Shown here in pieces: positions 6,525 through 15,112 of a stretch of 18,209 nucleotides of DNA; position 1 is the first letter of the stretch; each line of letters begins with the position of its first letter. Where the stretch lies: the NCBI GenBank assembly GCA_045576855.1, contig JAZNHG010000050.1:1-18209 (forward strand), written 5' to 3'. The notes beneath the pieces were generated by a model. That model worked only from the letters and a program-made list of their open reading frames with translations. It searched no databases and was not told the origin of the DNA. Both the position numbers and the translations under genes were made by a program. This DNA is from Colimorpha sp045576855 (lineage in GTDB: Bacteria > Bacteroidota > Bacteroidia > Bacteroidales > P3).

Positions 6525-9500
6525 ATGAAGAAGATAGTACTGCTTTTGCTCTTGTCTGTTTCGCTTGTGGGCGGCCTTGCGGGGCAGCCGCATTGGAACA
6601 ATCTGTCTGTCTATCGTGTGGGCAAATTGGACCCGCACGACCGTGTGGTGCCCGACGGGCCGTGGCGGATGAGCCTGAATGGCACCTGGGCCTTCCGCCT
6701 GTACGACAATCCATCGCAGGCCGAACTGAATCCTTCCCGCTGGGACAGTATCCGTGTGCCGGGCAATATGGAGCTCCAGGGCTTCGGCGTGCCGGTGTAT
6801 GTGAATATGAAGAATGAGTTTCCGAGCCGTCCGCCCTATGCGCCCACCGACTACAACCCGACGGGCGTGTATGCGTGCGACTTCGCCGTGCCGGCGGGGT
6901 GGCGTGGCCGACGTGTGATAGTGAAGTTCGGCGCCGTGAAGTCGGCGATGTATCTCTATGTGAATGGCCGCGAGGTGGGCTACAGCGAAGACTCGAAGAC
7001 TCCGGCCGAGTGGGACATCACGCGCTTTCTGCGCGACGGGCGCAACCGTATGACGGTGAAGGTGCTGCGGTGGTGCGACGGCAGCTATCTGGAGTGTCAG
7101 GACATGTGGCGCATGAGTGGCATCACGCGCAGTGTGGAGCTGTATTCCGTGCCGCAGACGTATATCACCGACCTAAAGGTGGATGCCGACCTGGATACCG
7201 CCGACTACCGTACCGGACGGCTGGAGGTGATGGTCGACCTGAACCGCAAGGTGAATGGCGGCTCTGTGACATTCGCCCTGTACACGCCCGACGGCATGCC
7301 GTTCGACGGCATCGGACACGGTGTGAGACTCAGCAAAGGCGACTGGTTTGCACTGCACCAGTCGAGCTATGCCGGCATACAATGCTGGTCCGACAGCACC
7401 CCTGTGCTCTACACCCTTGTCGTAACCCTCCGCGATGCCTCGGGCCACGAGACCGAACGCATCAGCAAGAAGATAGGCTTCCGCCACATAGACATACGCA
7501 ACGGCCAGCTGCGCCTCAACGGACGGCCGATGGAAATACGCGGCGTGAACCGCCACGAGCATTCGATGTATGGCGGCCACTATGTCACCCCCGAGGAGAT
7601 GCGGCAAGACATTGCTCTGATGAAAGAGCTGGGCATCAACGCTGTGCGCACCTCGCACTACCCCGACGACGAGCTCTGGTACGACCTCTGCGACTCGGCG
7701 GGCATCTACCTGTGGGACGAAGCCAATGTGGAGAGCCATGCCCAGGGCTATGGCGAGCACTCGCTGGCCAAGAAGCCGGAATGGAAAGAACCCATCCTGG
7801 ACCGCATATACAACATGTATCGCCGCGACCGCAACCACCCCTCCGTCATTGCTTGGAGCCTGGGCAACGAGTGTGGCAACGGCATCTGCTTCGAGGAAGC
7901 CTACCGTCTGCTGAAGGAGCGCGACAATACGCGCCCGGTAGTCTACGAGCGGGCCGAGCTGGACCGCAACACCGATATCGTGGCGGTGATGTACCCCTCG
8001 GTGCAGTTCCTTTCCGAATATGCACGCAACCCGCAGAACAAGCGCCCCTACATCATGGCCGAATACTGCCATGCTATGGGCAATTCGATGGGGGGGCTGA
8101 AGGACTATTGGGACACCATCGACAAGTATCCCCAGCTGCAGGGCGGCTTCATTTGGGACTGGGTGGACCAGGCTTTTAGAGTGGAGAGTGGAGAGTGGAG
8201 AGTGGGTAGCAATCTGGGTCAAATGCTATCCACTATCCTCTATCCACTACCCACTCAATGGTGGGCGGCCGGGGGCGACTTGGGCGAGCTGCCGGGACTG
8301 ACGGACGACGACGCCTTCTGCGCCAACGGTCTCGTGGCTGCCGACCGCACGCTGCACCCCCATGCCTACGAGGTGCAGGCTGTCTACACCCGTGGCCGCT
8401 ACAACGTCACCGTGCCGCAACCCCTAGTCTCATACGACATGCAGGGGGTGCGCAGTGCCATCCGTGTCAACACTTCGCGCCAGGGTCTGCTGGTGCAGAA
8501 CAGCCATTTCCGTATGACCATCGACCCCACGAGCGGCAGCATCACCTCCTACCGGGTGGCTGGCCGCGAGCTGCTGGCCGTGCCCCTGCGGCCCAACTTC
8601 TGGCGCCCGCCGACCGAGAACGACCTGGTGGACCCCCTCGGGGCCAAAGCATGGCAGGGATTGGACCATCTGGAGGCTCGGGTGCTGAACACCAGCACCG
8701 CCTTCTCGAAGGCCAAGGACACCGCCGAGGTGCAGATGCTGCTCCTCTTCAGCGCTCCCGACGGGCAGCGCATCCGTGTGAAGCAAATCATACAGGCCGC
8801 CGCCGACGGACGTGTGCAGCTGAGTTACCTGGTGGCTCCCGACGGCCAGTTCCGTACGTTGCCCAAAATGGGCATCCAGTTCGGGCTGGACACTACGTGG
8901 ACCGGCGCCCGATTCTACGGCAACATCTTCGAGGGCTACCCCGACCGCTGCTATGCCAGCCGGCGCAGCTGCTGGTACAAGGGGATGGACGAGATGGCGG
9001 CGCCGCAGTATGTGGTGCCGCAGGAGCAGGGCAACCGCGAGGCGCGGTGGGTGGGCTTCATGGGCGACGGCGCCACCCTCACGGTCATCAGTCCCGTGGG
9101 TCAGTCGGACCTGGGCTTCAGCGTCCGCCGCTGGAACGACACCACCCTCACCGCTGCGCGCCGGTGGAACCAGGTGGGCGCCCCCGACCCCTACTATACC
9201 GTCAGCATCGACCACCGCGTGGCACCCCTGGGCACCGCCACCTGCGGCCCCGGCGTGGCCGAACGCCACACGGTCAGCGGCGACAGCACCTACACCTTCC
9301 GCTTCATCCTCGACCCCGTACATACCTATGCCTACGATCCCTACGAGGGCTTCGGGCCGCATCCCGACCTGCAGCAGTATGACTACCGTCTGGCCGACGA
9401 GGAGGGGCTGCATCTGGTGGTCACCGACTTCGACTGCTCGCGCCAGCCGGCACCGCAGTACAGCCAGGGCTTTCCCACGGTGCTCACCGACTGCCGCCGT

Positions 9501-9902
9501 GCCGTGCCGGGCGACTACCTGCACGGGTGGGCCGGATTCGACGGAGCCGACACCGTCGTGATGACACTCACCCTCAAGGCGGTAGCCACCCTGGGCGAGG
9601 TCAGCGCCAGCGTGTGCCACAGCCCCGACGACTGGGTGACGATGCCCCTCGAGGTGCAGGCCCAGTGGAGCACGGACAGCCTGCGCTGGAGCTCATGGCA
9701 GAGCCTCGACCTGTCGCACGCGCCGCAGAACCTGTACCACGACAGCCGTCGCCTGCGCTACAGTCTGGCCCCCCGCAAGTCCAAAGGGGTGCGCTACGTG
9801 CGCCTGCGCTTCGTCTGCCGCCCCACGCTGCCCCCCTGGCACCCCTACGCCGGCGAGAAGGCATGGCTGATGGTCGACGAGGTGGAGTTGCGCACCCGAT
9901 AG
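6525..9902 (+). CDS. lacZ: Secreted GH2 beta-galactosidase (LacZ type)
   Basis: This 1125-residue glycoside hydrolase should release terminal beta-galactose in the periplasm or at the cell surface. The start at 6525 gives the signal peptide MKKIVLLLLLSVSLVGGLAG and follows a promoter; the upstream frame overlaps rsgA. Domains: sugar-binding jelly roll (~40-210, with CDGSYLECQDMWRMSGI), Ig-like (~215-320), TIM barrel (~322-620), small-chain domain (~665-960) and an uncharacterised C-terminal beta region (~980-1125). The acid/base is Glu449 (GNE) and the nucleophile Glu513 (MAEYCHAMGNS). Two oddities stand out. A heptad repeat insertion (~551-577) follows WDWVDQ. The Ig-like domain that normally precedes the small-chain domain seems about 100 residues too short. 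The C-terminus shows no T9SS sorting domain. Specificity beyond beta-galactoside is inferred. Confidence 0.93.
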   Translation: MKKIVLLLLLSVSLVGGLAGQPHWNNLSVYRVGKLDPHDRVVPDGPWRMSLNGTWAFRLYDNPSQAELNPSRWDSIRVPGNMELQGFGVPVYVNMKNEFPSRPPYAPTDYNPTGVYACDFAVPAGWRGRRVIVKFGAVKSAMYLYVNGREVGYSEDSKTPAEWDITRFLRDGRNRMTVKVLRWCDGSYLECQDMWRMSGITRSVELYSVPQTYITDLKVDADLDTADYRTGRLEVMVDLNRKVNGGSVTFALYTPDGMPFDGIGHGVRLSKGDWFALHQSSYAGIQCWSDSTPVLYTLVVTLRDASGHETERISKKIGFRHIDIRNGQLRLNGRPMEIRGVNRHEHSMYGGHYVTPEEMRQDIALMKELGINAVRTSHYPDDELWYDLCDSAGIYLWDEANVESHAQGYGEHSLAKKPEWKEPILDRIYNMYRRDRNHPSVIAWSLGNECGNGICFEEAYRLLKERDNTRPVVYERAELDRNTDIVAVMYPSVQFLSEYARNPQNKRPYIMAEYCHAMGNSMGGLKDYWDTIDKYPQLQGGFIWDWVDQAFRVESGEWRVGSNLGQMLSTILYPLPTQWWAAGGDLGELPGLTDDDAFCANGLVAADRTLHPHAYEVQAVYTRGRYNVTVPQPLVSYDMQGVRSAIRVNTSRQGLLVQNSHFRMTIDPTSGSITSYRVAGRELLAVPLRPNFWRPPTENDLVDPLGAKAWQGLDHLEARVLNTSTAFSKAKDTAEVQMLLLFSAPDGQRIRVKQIIQAAADGRVQLSYLVAPDGQFRTLPKMGIQFGLDTTWTGARFYGNIFEGYPDRCYASRRSCWYKGMDEMAAPQYVVPQEQGNREARWVGFMGDGATLTVISPVGQSDLGFSVRRWNDTTLTAARRWNQVGAPDPYYTVSIDHRVAPLGTATCGPGVAERHTVSGDSTYTFRFILDPVHTYAYDPYEGFGPHPDLQQYDYRLADEEGLHLVVTDFDCSRQPAPQYSQGFPTVLTDCRRAVPGDYLHGWAGFDGADTVVMTLTLKAVATLGEVSASVCHSPDDWVTMPLEVQAQWSTDSLRWSSWQSLDLSHAPQNLYHDSRRLRYSLAPRKSKGVRYVRLRFVCRPTLPPWHPYAGEKAWLMVDEVELRTR
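8180..8259. repeat. Heptad inverted repeat inside the beta-galactosidase gene
   Basis: The left arm is AGTGGAG three times, then AGTGGGT (8180-8207). The right arm is GCTATCC, ACTATCC, TCTATCC, ACTACCC and a degenerate unit (8225-8259). The spacer is 17 bases. The block adds about 26 in-frame residues between WDWVDQ and the conserved W-x-x-GGD segment, a surface loop in this family. Confidence 0.85.
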
Positions 9903-9916
9903 GCCGTCGGCGGCAC

Positions 9917-9936
9917 CCGGGGACGAGACCCCCCGG
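9917..9936. other. GC-rich hairpin after the beta-galactosidase stop
   Basis: CCGGGG pairs with CCCCGG across 8 bases, 15 bases after the stop. There is no T run, so it is at best a transcript-stabilising or weak termination structure. Confidence 0.4.
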
Positions 9937-9948
9937 ACGAGGTATCAT

Positions 9949-10025
9949 GTCCGACTCCGGTCCGTGTCATGTCCGAGTCCGGTCCGTGTCCGGTCCGAGT
10001 CCGGTCCGAGTGCAGTCGGAGCCGA
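9949..10025. repeat. 11-bp-period tandem array, copy 2
   Basis: Seven consecutive 11-bp units start at 9949, 9960, 9971, 9982, 9993, 10004 and 10015, with no indels. The units alternate around GTCCGAGTCCG and GTCCGTGTCCG and decay towards the 3' end. The same units occur at 4199-4264 and singly at 4619-4629. The array fills most of the gap between two genes. Confidence 0.85.
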
Positions 10026-10103
10026 GACGGAGGTGTACGGGAGATGCAGGTGCTCGGAGGTAAGAATATAATAAGTTGAATACCAACTAATGGCAAAGAC
10101 AAT

Positions 10104-12473
10104 ATGAACACAAGACGGATACTCATGCTTATGGCGACGCTGTTTTCGCTGGCGGCGCGGGGGCAGTGCGACCCTTTGCCACTACCTTATACCACCGACC
10201 TCATCACTGGATTCCACACGCCTCATTCCTACAACCCCTCCGCGGGCACCGCCTCTATGACGGGTTGGTCGCTGGGTGCCAACCCGGACAACTGCTGGCT
10301 CGGCTACCTCTGGAAGGCAGACGACGGTGATGATTACAATATGTGTTCCGGAAACTTCGGTATCGGAGGTCAGTGGCCTGACTGGCACTATTATTGCAGT
10401 ATCGGAGTCTCCGACTCGACGCATCGGTCCGTGGCCATGCTCGTGGCACCCGAGGTGGAAGAGGGCCTGGCCGGCATCGGCCTCACCATGCAGTTGCTCA
10501 AAGCGTGTCGTTTGGGTTCCGTCGTATGTACAAACTATTGTGCCTACATTGATTACGGATGGGTGCGCGATGCCACGCGGCCGATGGAGAGCTTCGACAT
10601 GCAGGGCACCCTCTGCATCTACACGCGCGACGGCAACGGCGTGTATGAACACAACCTGTCTACCGACTGGCAAAACTACTGCTTCCCTGTCGAGGACAGC
10701 CATCCGGCGGGCAGCCGCTTCGCCCTGCGCATGCGCAGTCAGTTGCAGGCGTATCCTCTCCCTAATGGTATAGATGGGGGTTGGCCCTATACGTTCTGCT
10801 TCAAGGAGTTCAGGGCTATGAATACGGCCTGCAACCCCGCCCTCACAAGCGACACTGTCTATCTGGCCGACAGCGTGTGCCAGCACACTCCCTACACCGG
10901 CTATGGTATAGCCCTCTCGGCCGGCCAGACCGCCGACACGGGGATGCAGACATTCACCATGCGCAACTTCGAGTATTCGGACGACGGCAGCTGCCATGAG
11001 CACGTGAAGGTACTGACACTGACCGTGCTGCCGTCGGATATCACGTTCCTGCAGGACAGCATCTACCCCGGCGAAGCCTATGTCTTCGGCGGCCGCGAGC
11101 TGACGCTTGCGGACACCTGCGTCGACGACCACGGGCTGAACGCCTACGGGTGCCCGGTGAAGGACTCGCTGGTGCTCAGTATCAGGCCCCTGCCGCCGAT
11201 GCCCTGCGACGCGGCAATCGGGACGGAGCGCACGGAGTACTACCTCACGCAGCCTGCCGAGGTGCACCTGTGGAGCCAGAGCGAGGGCACCCGCTACCTG
11301 TGGAGGGCCGAGGGCCTGACGGGCGACAGCACACAGCGCGACGCCTACGTGACGCTGCAGCCCGACAGCCAGCAGCGTGTGCGGCTCGAGGTGGAGCGTA
11401 TCGACACGGTGGACCACATCTACCGCGGGGCGTCGGTGGACACCACCTTCAACGGACTCTTCCAGCTGACGGTGCCCGTCGAGCCGCAGACGCGCTATCT
11501 GCTCGAGGCTGAGTCCTCCGGCCCGGTGGGGCTGACGGTTTACAACCAGACGCCGGCCGACCTGTCGTGGGCCGACAGCCTGCTGCGGGCCACCTTCTCC
11601 ACCGGCCAGAACAGCACGGCTTCGCTTCGCTTCCAGACCACGGTGCCGACGCACCTCTCGCAGCTCAGCCTGCGACGCTATTGCCTGTCGGCGGACTCGG
11701 TGCTCCTGGTGGCTCACAGCATACAGCCTGTGATTGTGGCCGAGAGGAATATTATCTGTTTGGGCGACAGTCTGGTGTTGCATGGCGAGCAGACCGACAC
11801 CTACCAGTGGGCCTCCGTGCCGCCTGACGCCGCCCTCGACAGTCAGCAGGGTGGGGTGGTGGTGGTCAGTCCCGCGGTGGCCACCACATATTACCTCCTG
11901 TGGCCGTCGGGCACCGCGGCCGACAGCCTGACGGTGCAGGTGCTGCCGCTGCCGCAATTGCACATCGTGGCCAACCGCGAGGTGGTGGACCTGGGCTACC
12001 CTTTGCTCGCGCTCGAGGAGCAGTCGGCGGAGATAGTCCGCTCGCGCTGGACTTTCAGCGACGGCGACCACGCCACGGGACGGCGTGCGAGCCACCTCTT
12101 CTCTTTGGACAACAGCGACAGCGTGTGGGTGCTGGTCGAGGGCTGCAATGCCGCAGGGTGTTGTTCCGACACGCTGCTGCGCTACGCCGTGGTCAACTTC
12201 TCGGCGTGGTTCCCCAATGCTTTCACCCCCGGAGCCGACAATAACAACCGCTTCGGCCTGGTGACACCGGTGGAGGTGTCGGAATATGAGATGTTCATAT
12301 ACAACCGTCACGGCCTGCTGGTCTACCACAGCGACGACCCCTCAGCCCCTTGGGACGGCTGCGGTCCCGACGGCAAACCCTGCGTGCAGGCGGCCTACAC
12401 CTACCTGTGCCGATTCCGTCTGGCGGGCGACAACTTGCGGCAGCAGGCGGGCACGGTGCTCCTGCTGCGTTGA
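10104..12473 (+). CDS. Secreted T9SS type-B (CHU_C, gliding-associated) multidomain protein
   Basis: This 789-residue exported protein probably ends up outside the cell or on its surface. Residues 1-20 are a signal peptide. Residues ~21-235 look like a beta-sandwich module with many aromatic and cysteine residues (SMTGWSLGANPDNCWLGY). The middle (~235-610) is made of Ig-like strands. Residues ~615-695 resemble a PKD-like domain (SRWTFSDGDHATGRR). Residues ~697-789 are a clear CHU_C domain (AWFPNAFTPGADNNNRFG, then YEMFIYNRHGLLVY and W-D-G), the type-B sorting signal of the type IX system. No catalytic motif is visible. The 65-bp gap to the PNGase F gene allows joint transcription. No clear Bacteroidota promoter is seen upstream. 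Confidence 0.88.
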   Translation: MNTRRILMLMATLFSLAARGQCDPLPLPYTTDLITGFHTPHSYNPSAGTASMTGWSLGANPDNCWLGYLWKADDGDDYNMCSGNFGIGGQWPDWHYYCSIGVSDSTHRSVAMLVAPEVEEGLAGIGLTMQLLKACRLGSVVCTNYCAYIDYGWVRDATRPMESFDMQGTLCIYTRDGNGVYEHNLSTDWQNYCFPVEDSHPAGSRFALRMRSQLQAYPLPNGIDGGWPYTFCFKEFRAMNTACNPALTSDTVYLADSVCQHTPYTGYGIALSAGQTADTGMQTFTMRNFEYSDDGSCHEHVKVLTLTVLPSDITFLQDSIYPGEAYVFGGRELTLADTCVDDHGLNAYGCPVKDSLVLSIRPLPPMPCDAAIGTERTEYYLTQPAEVHLWSQSEGTRYLWRAEGLTGDSTQRDAYVTLQPDSQQRVRLEVERIDTVDHIYRGASVDTTFNGLFQLTVPVEPQTRYLLEAESSGPVGLTVYNQTPADLSWADSLLRATFSTGQNSTASLRFQTTVPTHLSQLSLRRYCLSADSVLLVAHSIQPVIVAERNIICLGDSLVLHGEQTDTYQWASVPPDAALDSQQGGVVVVSPAVATTYYLLWPSGTAADSLTVQVLPLPQLHIVANREVVDLGYPLLALEEQSAEIVRSRWTFSDGDHATGRRASHLFSLDNSDSVWVLVEGCNAAGCCSDTLLRYAVVNFSAWFPNAFTPGADNNNRFGLVTPVEVSEYEMFIYNRHGLLVYHSDDPSAPWDGCGPDGKPCVQAAYTYLCRFRLAGDNLRQQAGTVLLLR

Positions 12474-12477
12474 CCTT

Positions 12478-12500
12478 GGTACGCAGGCTGCCAGCCTGCG
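12478..12500. repeat. 23-bp palindromic repeat, single copy before the PNGase gene
   Basis: This 23-bp unit contains a short palindrome (GCAGGCTG C CAGCCTGC) and is identical to 13478-13500 inside the next gene. It begins five bases after the stop of the CHU_C gene. With no T run it is not a typical terminator. Confidence 0.85.
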
Positions 12501-12538
12501 AAATGAAAACAATAAAGAAAAACAATATGATAGTTACA

Positions 12539-14275
12539 ATGAAAAAAAACCTTTGTGTCGCGCTGATGCTGCTGCCGCTGGTGGCCACGGCGCAGAACGT
12601 GAAGATTCCGAAGGGTGCCAACGTGTTCACCTACCATCAGATTGAGTACGGCGAGCAGAACGACACGTCCATCATCACTGTGGAGCGCAACCCCGACGGC
12701 TCCATCGTCATACTCACCCCCAAACCCGAAGGGAAGCTGATACCGGGCTATTGCCAGACGGTGACCAGCGTCGACTATGCCGCCGACAGCATCACGGTGA
12801 CGGCCTACCACGCCGACAGCGCCTACTACTACCGCACCGCCTTCTCGCGCAGCGACATCGAGTGGCGCCGCGACGGCAACCGCCACATCTGCTCCGTCAA
12901 CAGCAACACGCTGGAGTTCGAGATGGACGAAAACGCACCCGTCAATGTCAACCCACTGCCCTACTACGGGCTGAACAAGGGCGTGCTGCGCTCATTCACG
13001 CGCAACGGGCAGAAACGTCTGGTGTTGGCGAAGGCCGAGAAGGTGAAACACACCTCGTGGGAGACCTCGCGCGTTTGGCCTTCGCGCCGCGTCTCGCCCC
13101 GTGAGCTGGACCGCATCATGAAGGAACGCCTCGTCGTCACCACCCGCATCTTCGACCACGAGCAGATATGCTGGGGCAAGCAGAACGACCACATCGACGG
13201 CGGCATCAGGAATGTGCCCTTCGACACGGTGCTGCACTATGCCGGCGGCACCCTCATCCTGAAGCGCGTCGAGCTGCCACACCTGCCGCACCACTACCAG
13301 CACTTCGTGGAGATACACCAGCAGAGCAATGGCGATGCCTACGACCGCACGGGTTCTGTCTTCGTCATTCTGCCAACAAGTGAGAAGAACTTCTTCGACG
13401 GCATCAACAACCACCCCGACTCGCTGCCCGTCTTCACCGGTCGCGACGGCCAGCGCTATCAGGGCATGATGGCTGTTGGTACGCAGGCTGCCAGCCTGCG
13501 ACATTCCGCAGGCTGGCAGCCTGCGTACCAGCCCTCCATCGAGCTGGTGCGCTTCTTCACTCCCTTCGGCGTGGGCCACTTCAACGAGCGCATGGCGGGC
13601 TACGGCATCGACTGGCGCGACGAGACATTCTACCGCCAGGAGATCACCGACCTTTATCATTTCGGCGGCGACGTTGTCATCGGTGCTTGGATAGGCAATT
13701 ACGACGGTGGTGGACATATCATCACCGTCGACATCAAGTCGTATCCCAACGACTATACTATTCCCGAGGACAACACGGAGGAATCAGGGTTAGCGCTGCC
13801 GCTCTTCAACACCTGCAACGTGCTCGAGATGGCTGGTCAGAACTACGGTAAGCTGTTCGCCACCGACTCGCTGACGGTAACATTCAGACTTGAAGACCAG
13901 CCTGCGTCTGCCGAGTTGCGCTACATCAGTACCGGCCACGGCGGCTGGGGCGAGGGCGACGAGTTCGTACCCAAGCAGAACACCATCCTCATCGACGGCA
14001 AGCCCGTCTTCACCCATACCCCTTGGCGGCAGGACTGCGGCTGCTACCGCGACCTCAACCCCGTCAGCGGCAACTTCTGGAACGGCCTCAGCAGTTCCGA
14101 CTTCTCGCGCAGCGGCTGGTGCCCCGGCACGGCCACGCAGCCCGTCTACTTCGACCTCTCGCCCTGGGCCGACGGCAAGGAGCACACCCTCACCGTGGCC
14201 ATCCCGCAGGGCAAGCCCGTCGAGGGCATGTTCAGCCACTGGGCCGTCAGCGGTGTGCTGATTGTGGAATATTAG
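12539..14275 (+). CDS. Secreted PNGase F family peptide-N-glycosidase
   Basis: PNGase F cleaves the bond between asparagine and the first GlcNAc, releasing intact N-glycans from glycoproteins. The start at 12539 gives the signal peptide MKKNLCVALMLLPLVATAQ; in-frame ATGs at 12503 and 12527 are alternatives. Residues ~20-170 look like the N-terminal extension of larger PNGase F relatives. The catalytic part covers ~205-578. NGDAYDRTGSVFVI (264-277) aligns with the segment of PNGase F that holds Asp60, so Asp269 is the likely catalytic aspartate. Glu475 (GDEF) may match Glu206. The block C500-x-C502, then SGWCPG (525-530), is a family hallmark. The position of Glu118 of PNGase F seems to be Gly (VIGAW). 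A repeat-encoded insertion occupies ~313-332. The alignment was done by eye. Confidence 0.85.
   Translation: MKKNLCVALMLLPLVATAQNVKIPKGANVFTYHQIEYGEQNDTSIITVERNPDGSIVILTPKPEGKLIPGYCQTVTSVDYAADSITVTAYHADSAYYYRTAFSRSDIEWRRDGNRHICSVNSNTLEFEMDENAPVNVNPLPYYGLNKGVLRSFTRNGQKRLVLAKAEKVKHTSWETSRVWPSRRVSPRELDRIMKERLVVTTRIFDHEQICWGKQNDHIDGGIRNVPFDTVLHYAGGTLILKRVELPHLPHHYQHFVEIHQQSNGDAYDRTGSVFVILPTSEKNFFDGINNHPDSLPVFTGRDGQRYQGMMAVGTQAASLRHSAGWQPAYQPSIELVRFFTPFGVGHFNERMAGYGIDWRDETFYRQEITDLYHFGGDVVIGAWIGNYDGGGHIITVDIKSYPNDYTIPEDNTEESGLALPLFNTCNVLEMAGQNYGKLFATDSLTVTFRLEDQPASAELRYISTGHGGWGEGDEFVPKQNTILIDGKPVFTHTPWRQDCGCYRDLNPVSGNFWNGLSSSDFSRSGWCPGTATQPVYFDLSPWADGKEHTLTVAIPQGKPVEGMFSHWAVSGVLIVEY
13478..13529. 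repeat. Perfect 23-bp inverted repeat inserted in the PNGase gene
   Basis: Two exact 23-bp reverse complements (13478-13500 and 13507-13529) flank six bases (ACATTC). Each arm is itself palindromic. The left arm is identical to the copy at 12478-12500. The block encodes about 18-20 in-frame residues (around 313-332), an apparent loop after QRYQGMMAV. Confidence 0.9.
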
Positions 14276-14276
14276 T

Positions 14277-14311
14277 CGCCCGGGTGTGACAAATCGGCGC
14301 CACGGGCGTTT
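14277..14311 (+). terminator. Weak hairpin after the PNGase gene
   Basis: CGCCCG pairs with CGGGCG across a 20-nt loop that contains GGCGCC, followed by only three T. It may reduce read-through into the sigma-factor gene. Confidence 0.25.
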
Positions 14312-14338
14312 AATAAGGGTGTAAAAGCTACAACGGCA

Positions 14339-14818
14339 ATGGACGAACACCCCTTCATAGAACTCATCGAGCGGCACACGGCGGCCATCGAGCGCGTGTG
14401 CCGCTCGTTCTGTTCCGTCCGGGAGGACCGCGAGGACCTGCGGCAGGACATCCTGCTGCACCTCTGGCAGGGGTGGAAGAGCTACCGGCCCGACCATCGG
14501 CCCATCACATGGGTGTACCGCGTGGCGATGAACACGGCCATCAGCTGGCGGCGCCACCGTGCACGACAGGTGGAGACGGTGCCGCTCGACACCTTCGACC
14601 TGCCCGACGACACCGCCCTGCGTGAGCAGTGCCTCCACCTCAAGGCGCTGTTGGCGCAGCTCTCTGTGGCCGATCAGCGGCTGATGAACCTCTACCTCGA
14701 CGGCTTTTCTTCGAGCGAGATAGCCCGCCTGCTGGACACGACTCAAAGCAATGTCACCACCCGCGTAGGACGCATCAAGGAGAAGTTGAAGAGAATGAAT
14801 AGCAGAGCCAGTATTTAA
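14339..14818 (+). CDS. ECF-type RNA polymerase sigma factor
   Basis: This 159-residue sigma-70 family regulator directs RNA polymerase to specific promoters. Region 2 spans ~10-75 (EDLRQDILLHLWQGWKSY for core binding, then WVYRVAMNTAISWRRHR for -10 recognition). Region 4 spans ~105-155 with a helix-turn-helix (DGFSSSEIARLLDTTQSNVTT). Its length and the absence of regions 1 and 3 fit the ECF group. The next gene starts 21 bases later and encodes a one-pass membrane protein, the usual place for an anti-sigma factor. Targets are unknown; the downstream barrel genes and the PNGase gene are obvious candidates by position. Confidence 0.92.
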   Translation: MDEHPFIELIERHTAAIERVCRSFCSVREDREDLRQDILLHLWQGWKSYRPDHRPITWVYRVAMNTAISWRRHRARQVETVPLDTFDLPDDTALREQCLHLKALLAQLSVADQRLMNLYLDGFSSSEIARLLDTTQSNVTTRVGRIKEKLKRMNSRASI

Positions 14819-14839
14819 TACAATCAGAAAGCAAGAGTT

Positions 14840-15112
14840 ATGGACACCGACAAACTGATAGACCAGATACATGCAGCCAATGCACAGCGCCGCAGCACCG
14901 AGCATCGGCGACCGCACCGCACGGTCTGGCGCATAGCCATCCCCGCCACCGCTGCCGCCGCCGTGCTGCTTGTACTGCTGTTGCCACACGGCAATGCCGC
15001 CCAGGCTGCTCCCGCTGTGGGCGTCTACTGCAACAGCCAGTGCAACCCCGACGACGTGATGGCCCTCATTGGCAACCAGATAGACCACATTAAAACCATA
15101 CAGACATTATGA
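14840..15112 (+). CDS. Small one-pass membrane protein linked to the sigma factor
   Basis: This 90-residue protein belongs to no family I can name. Residues 1-30 are charged and probably cytoplasmic. Residues 31-49 form one membrane helix (IPATAAAAVLLVLLL). Residues 50-90 would be periplasmic and contain a C64-x3-C68 pair (YCNSQCNPDDVM) followed by a short helix. Its position after an ECF sigma gene suggests an anti-sigma or sensing role, but the cytoplasmic part is far shorter than classical anti-sigma domains. The stop overlaps the next start (ATGA at 15109-15112), implying coupled translation. Confidence 0.75.
   Translation: MDTDKLIDQIHAANAQRRSTEHRRPHRTVWRIAIPATAAAAVLLVLLLPHGNAAQAAPAVGVYCNSQCNPDDVMALIGNQIDHIKTIQTL

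Noticed and set aside
5634..8259. Frameshifted or broken rsgA and beta-galactosidase
   Set aside because: The insertions are multiples of three and both frames continue to normal ends with all catalytic motifs.
8430..9620. 396-residue minus-strand frame, and similar frames inside the beta-galactosidase gene
   Set aside because: Shadows of the GH2 gene, with no recognisable motif or start signal.
10182..12329. Long open frame (715 residues) on the minus strand
   Set aside because: It is antisense to the CHU_C protein gene; the translation is rich in H, R and V with no domain, as expected of a frame shadow in GC-rich DNA.
12350..12538. Extended N-terminus of the PNGase frame
   Set aside because: It overlaps the end of the preceding gene and the 23-bp repeat; the signal peptide fixes the start at 12539 or at the nearby ATGs.
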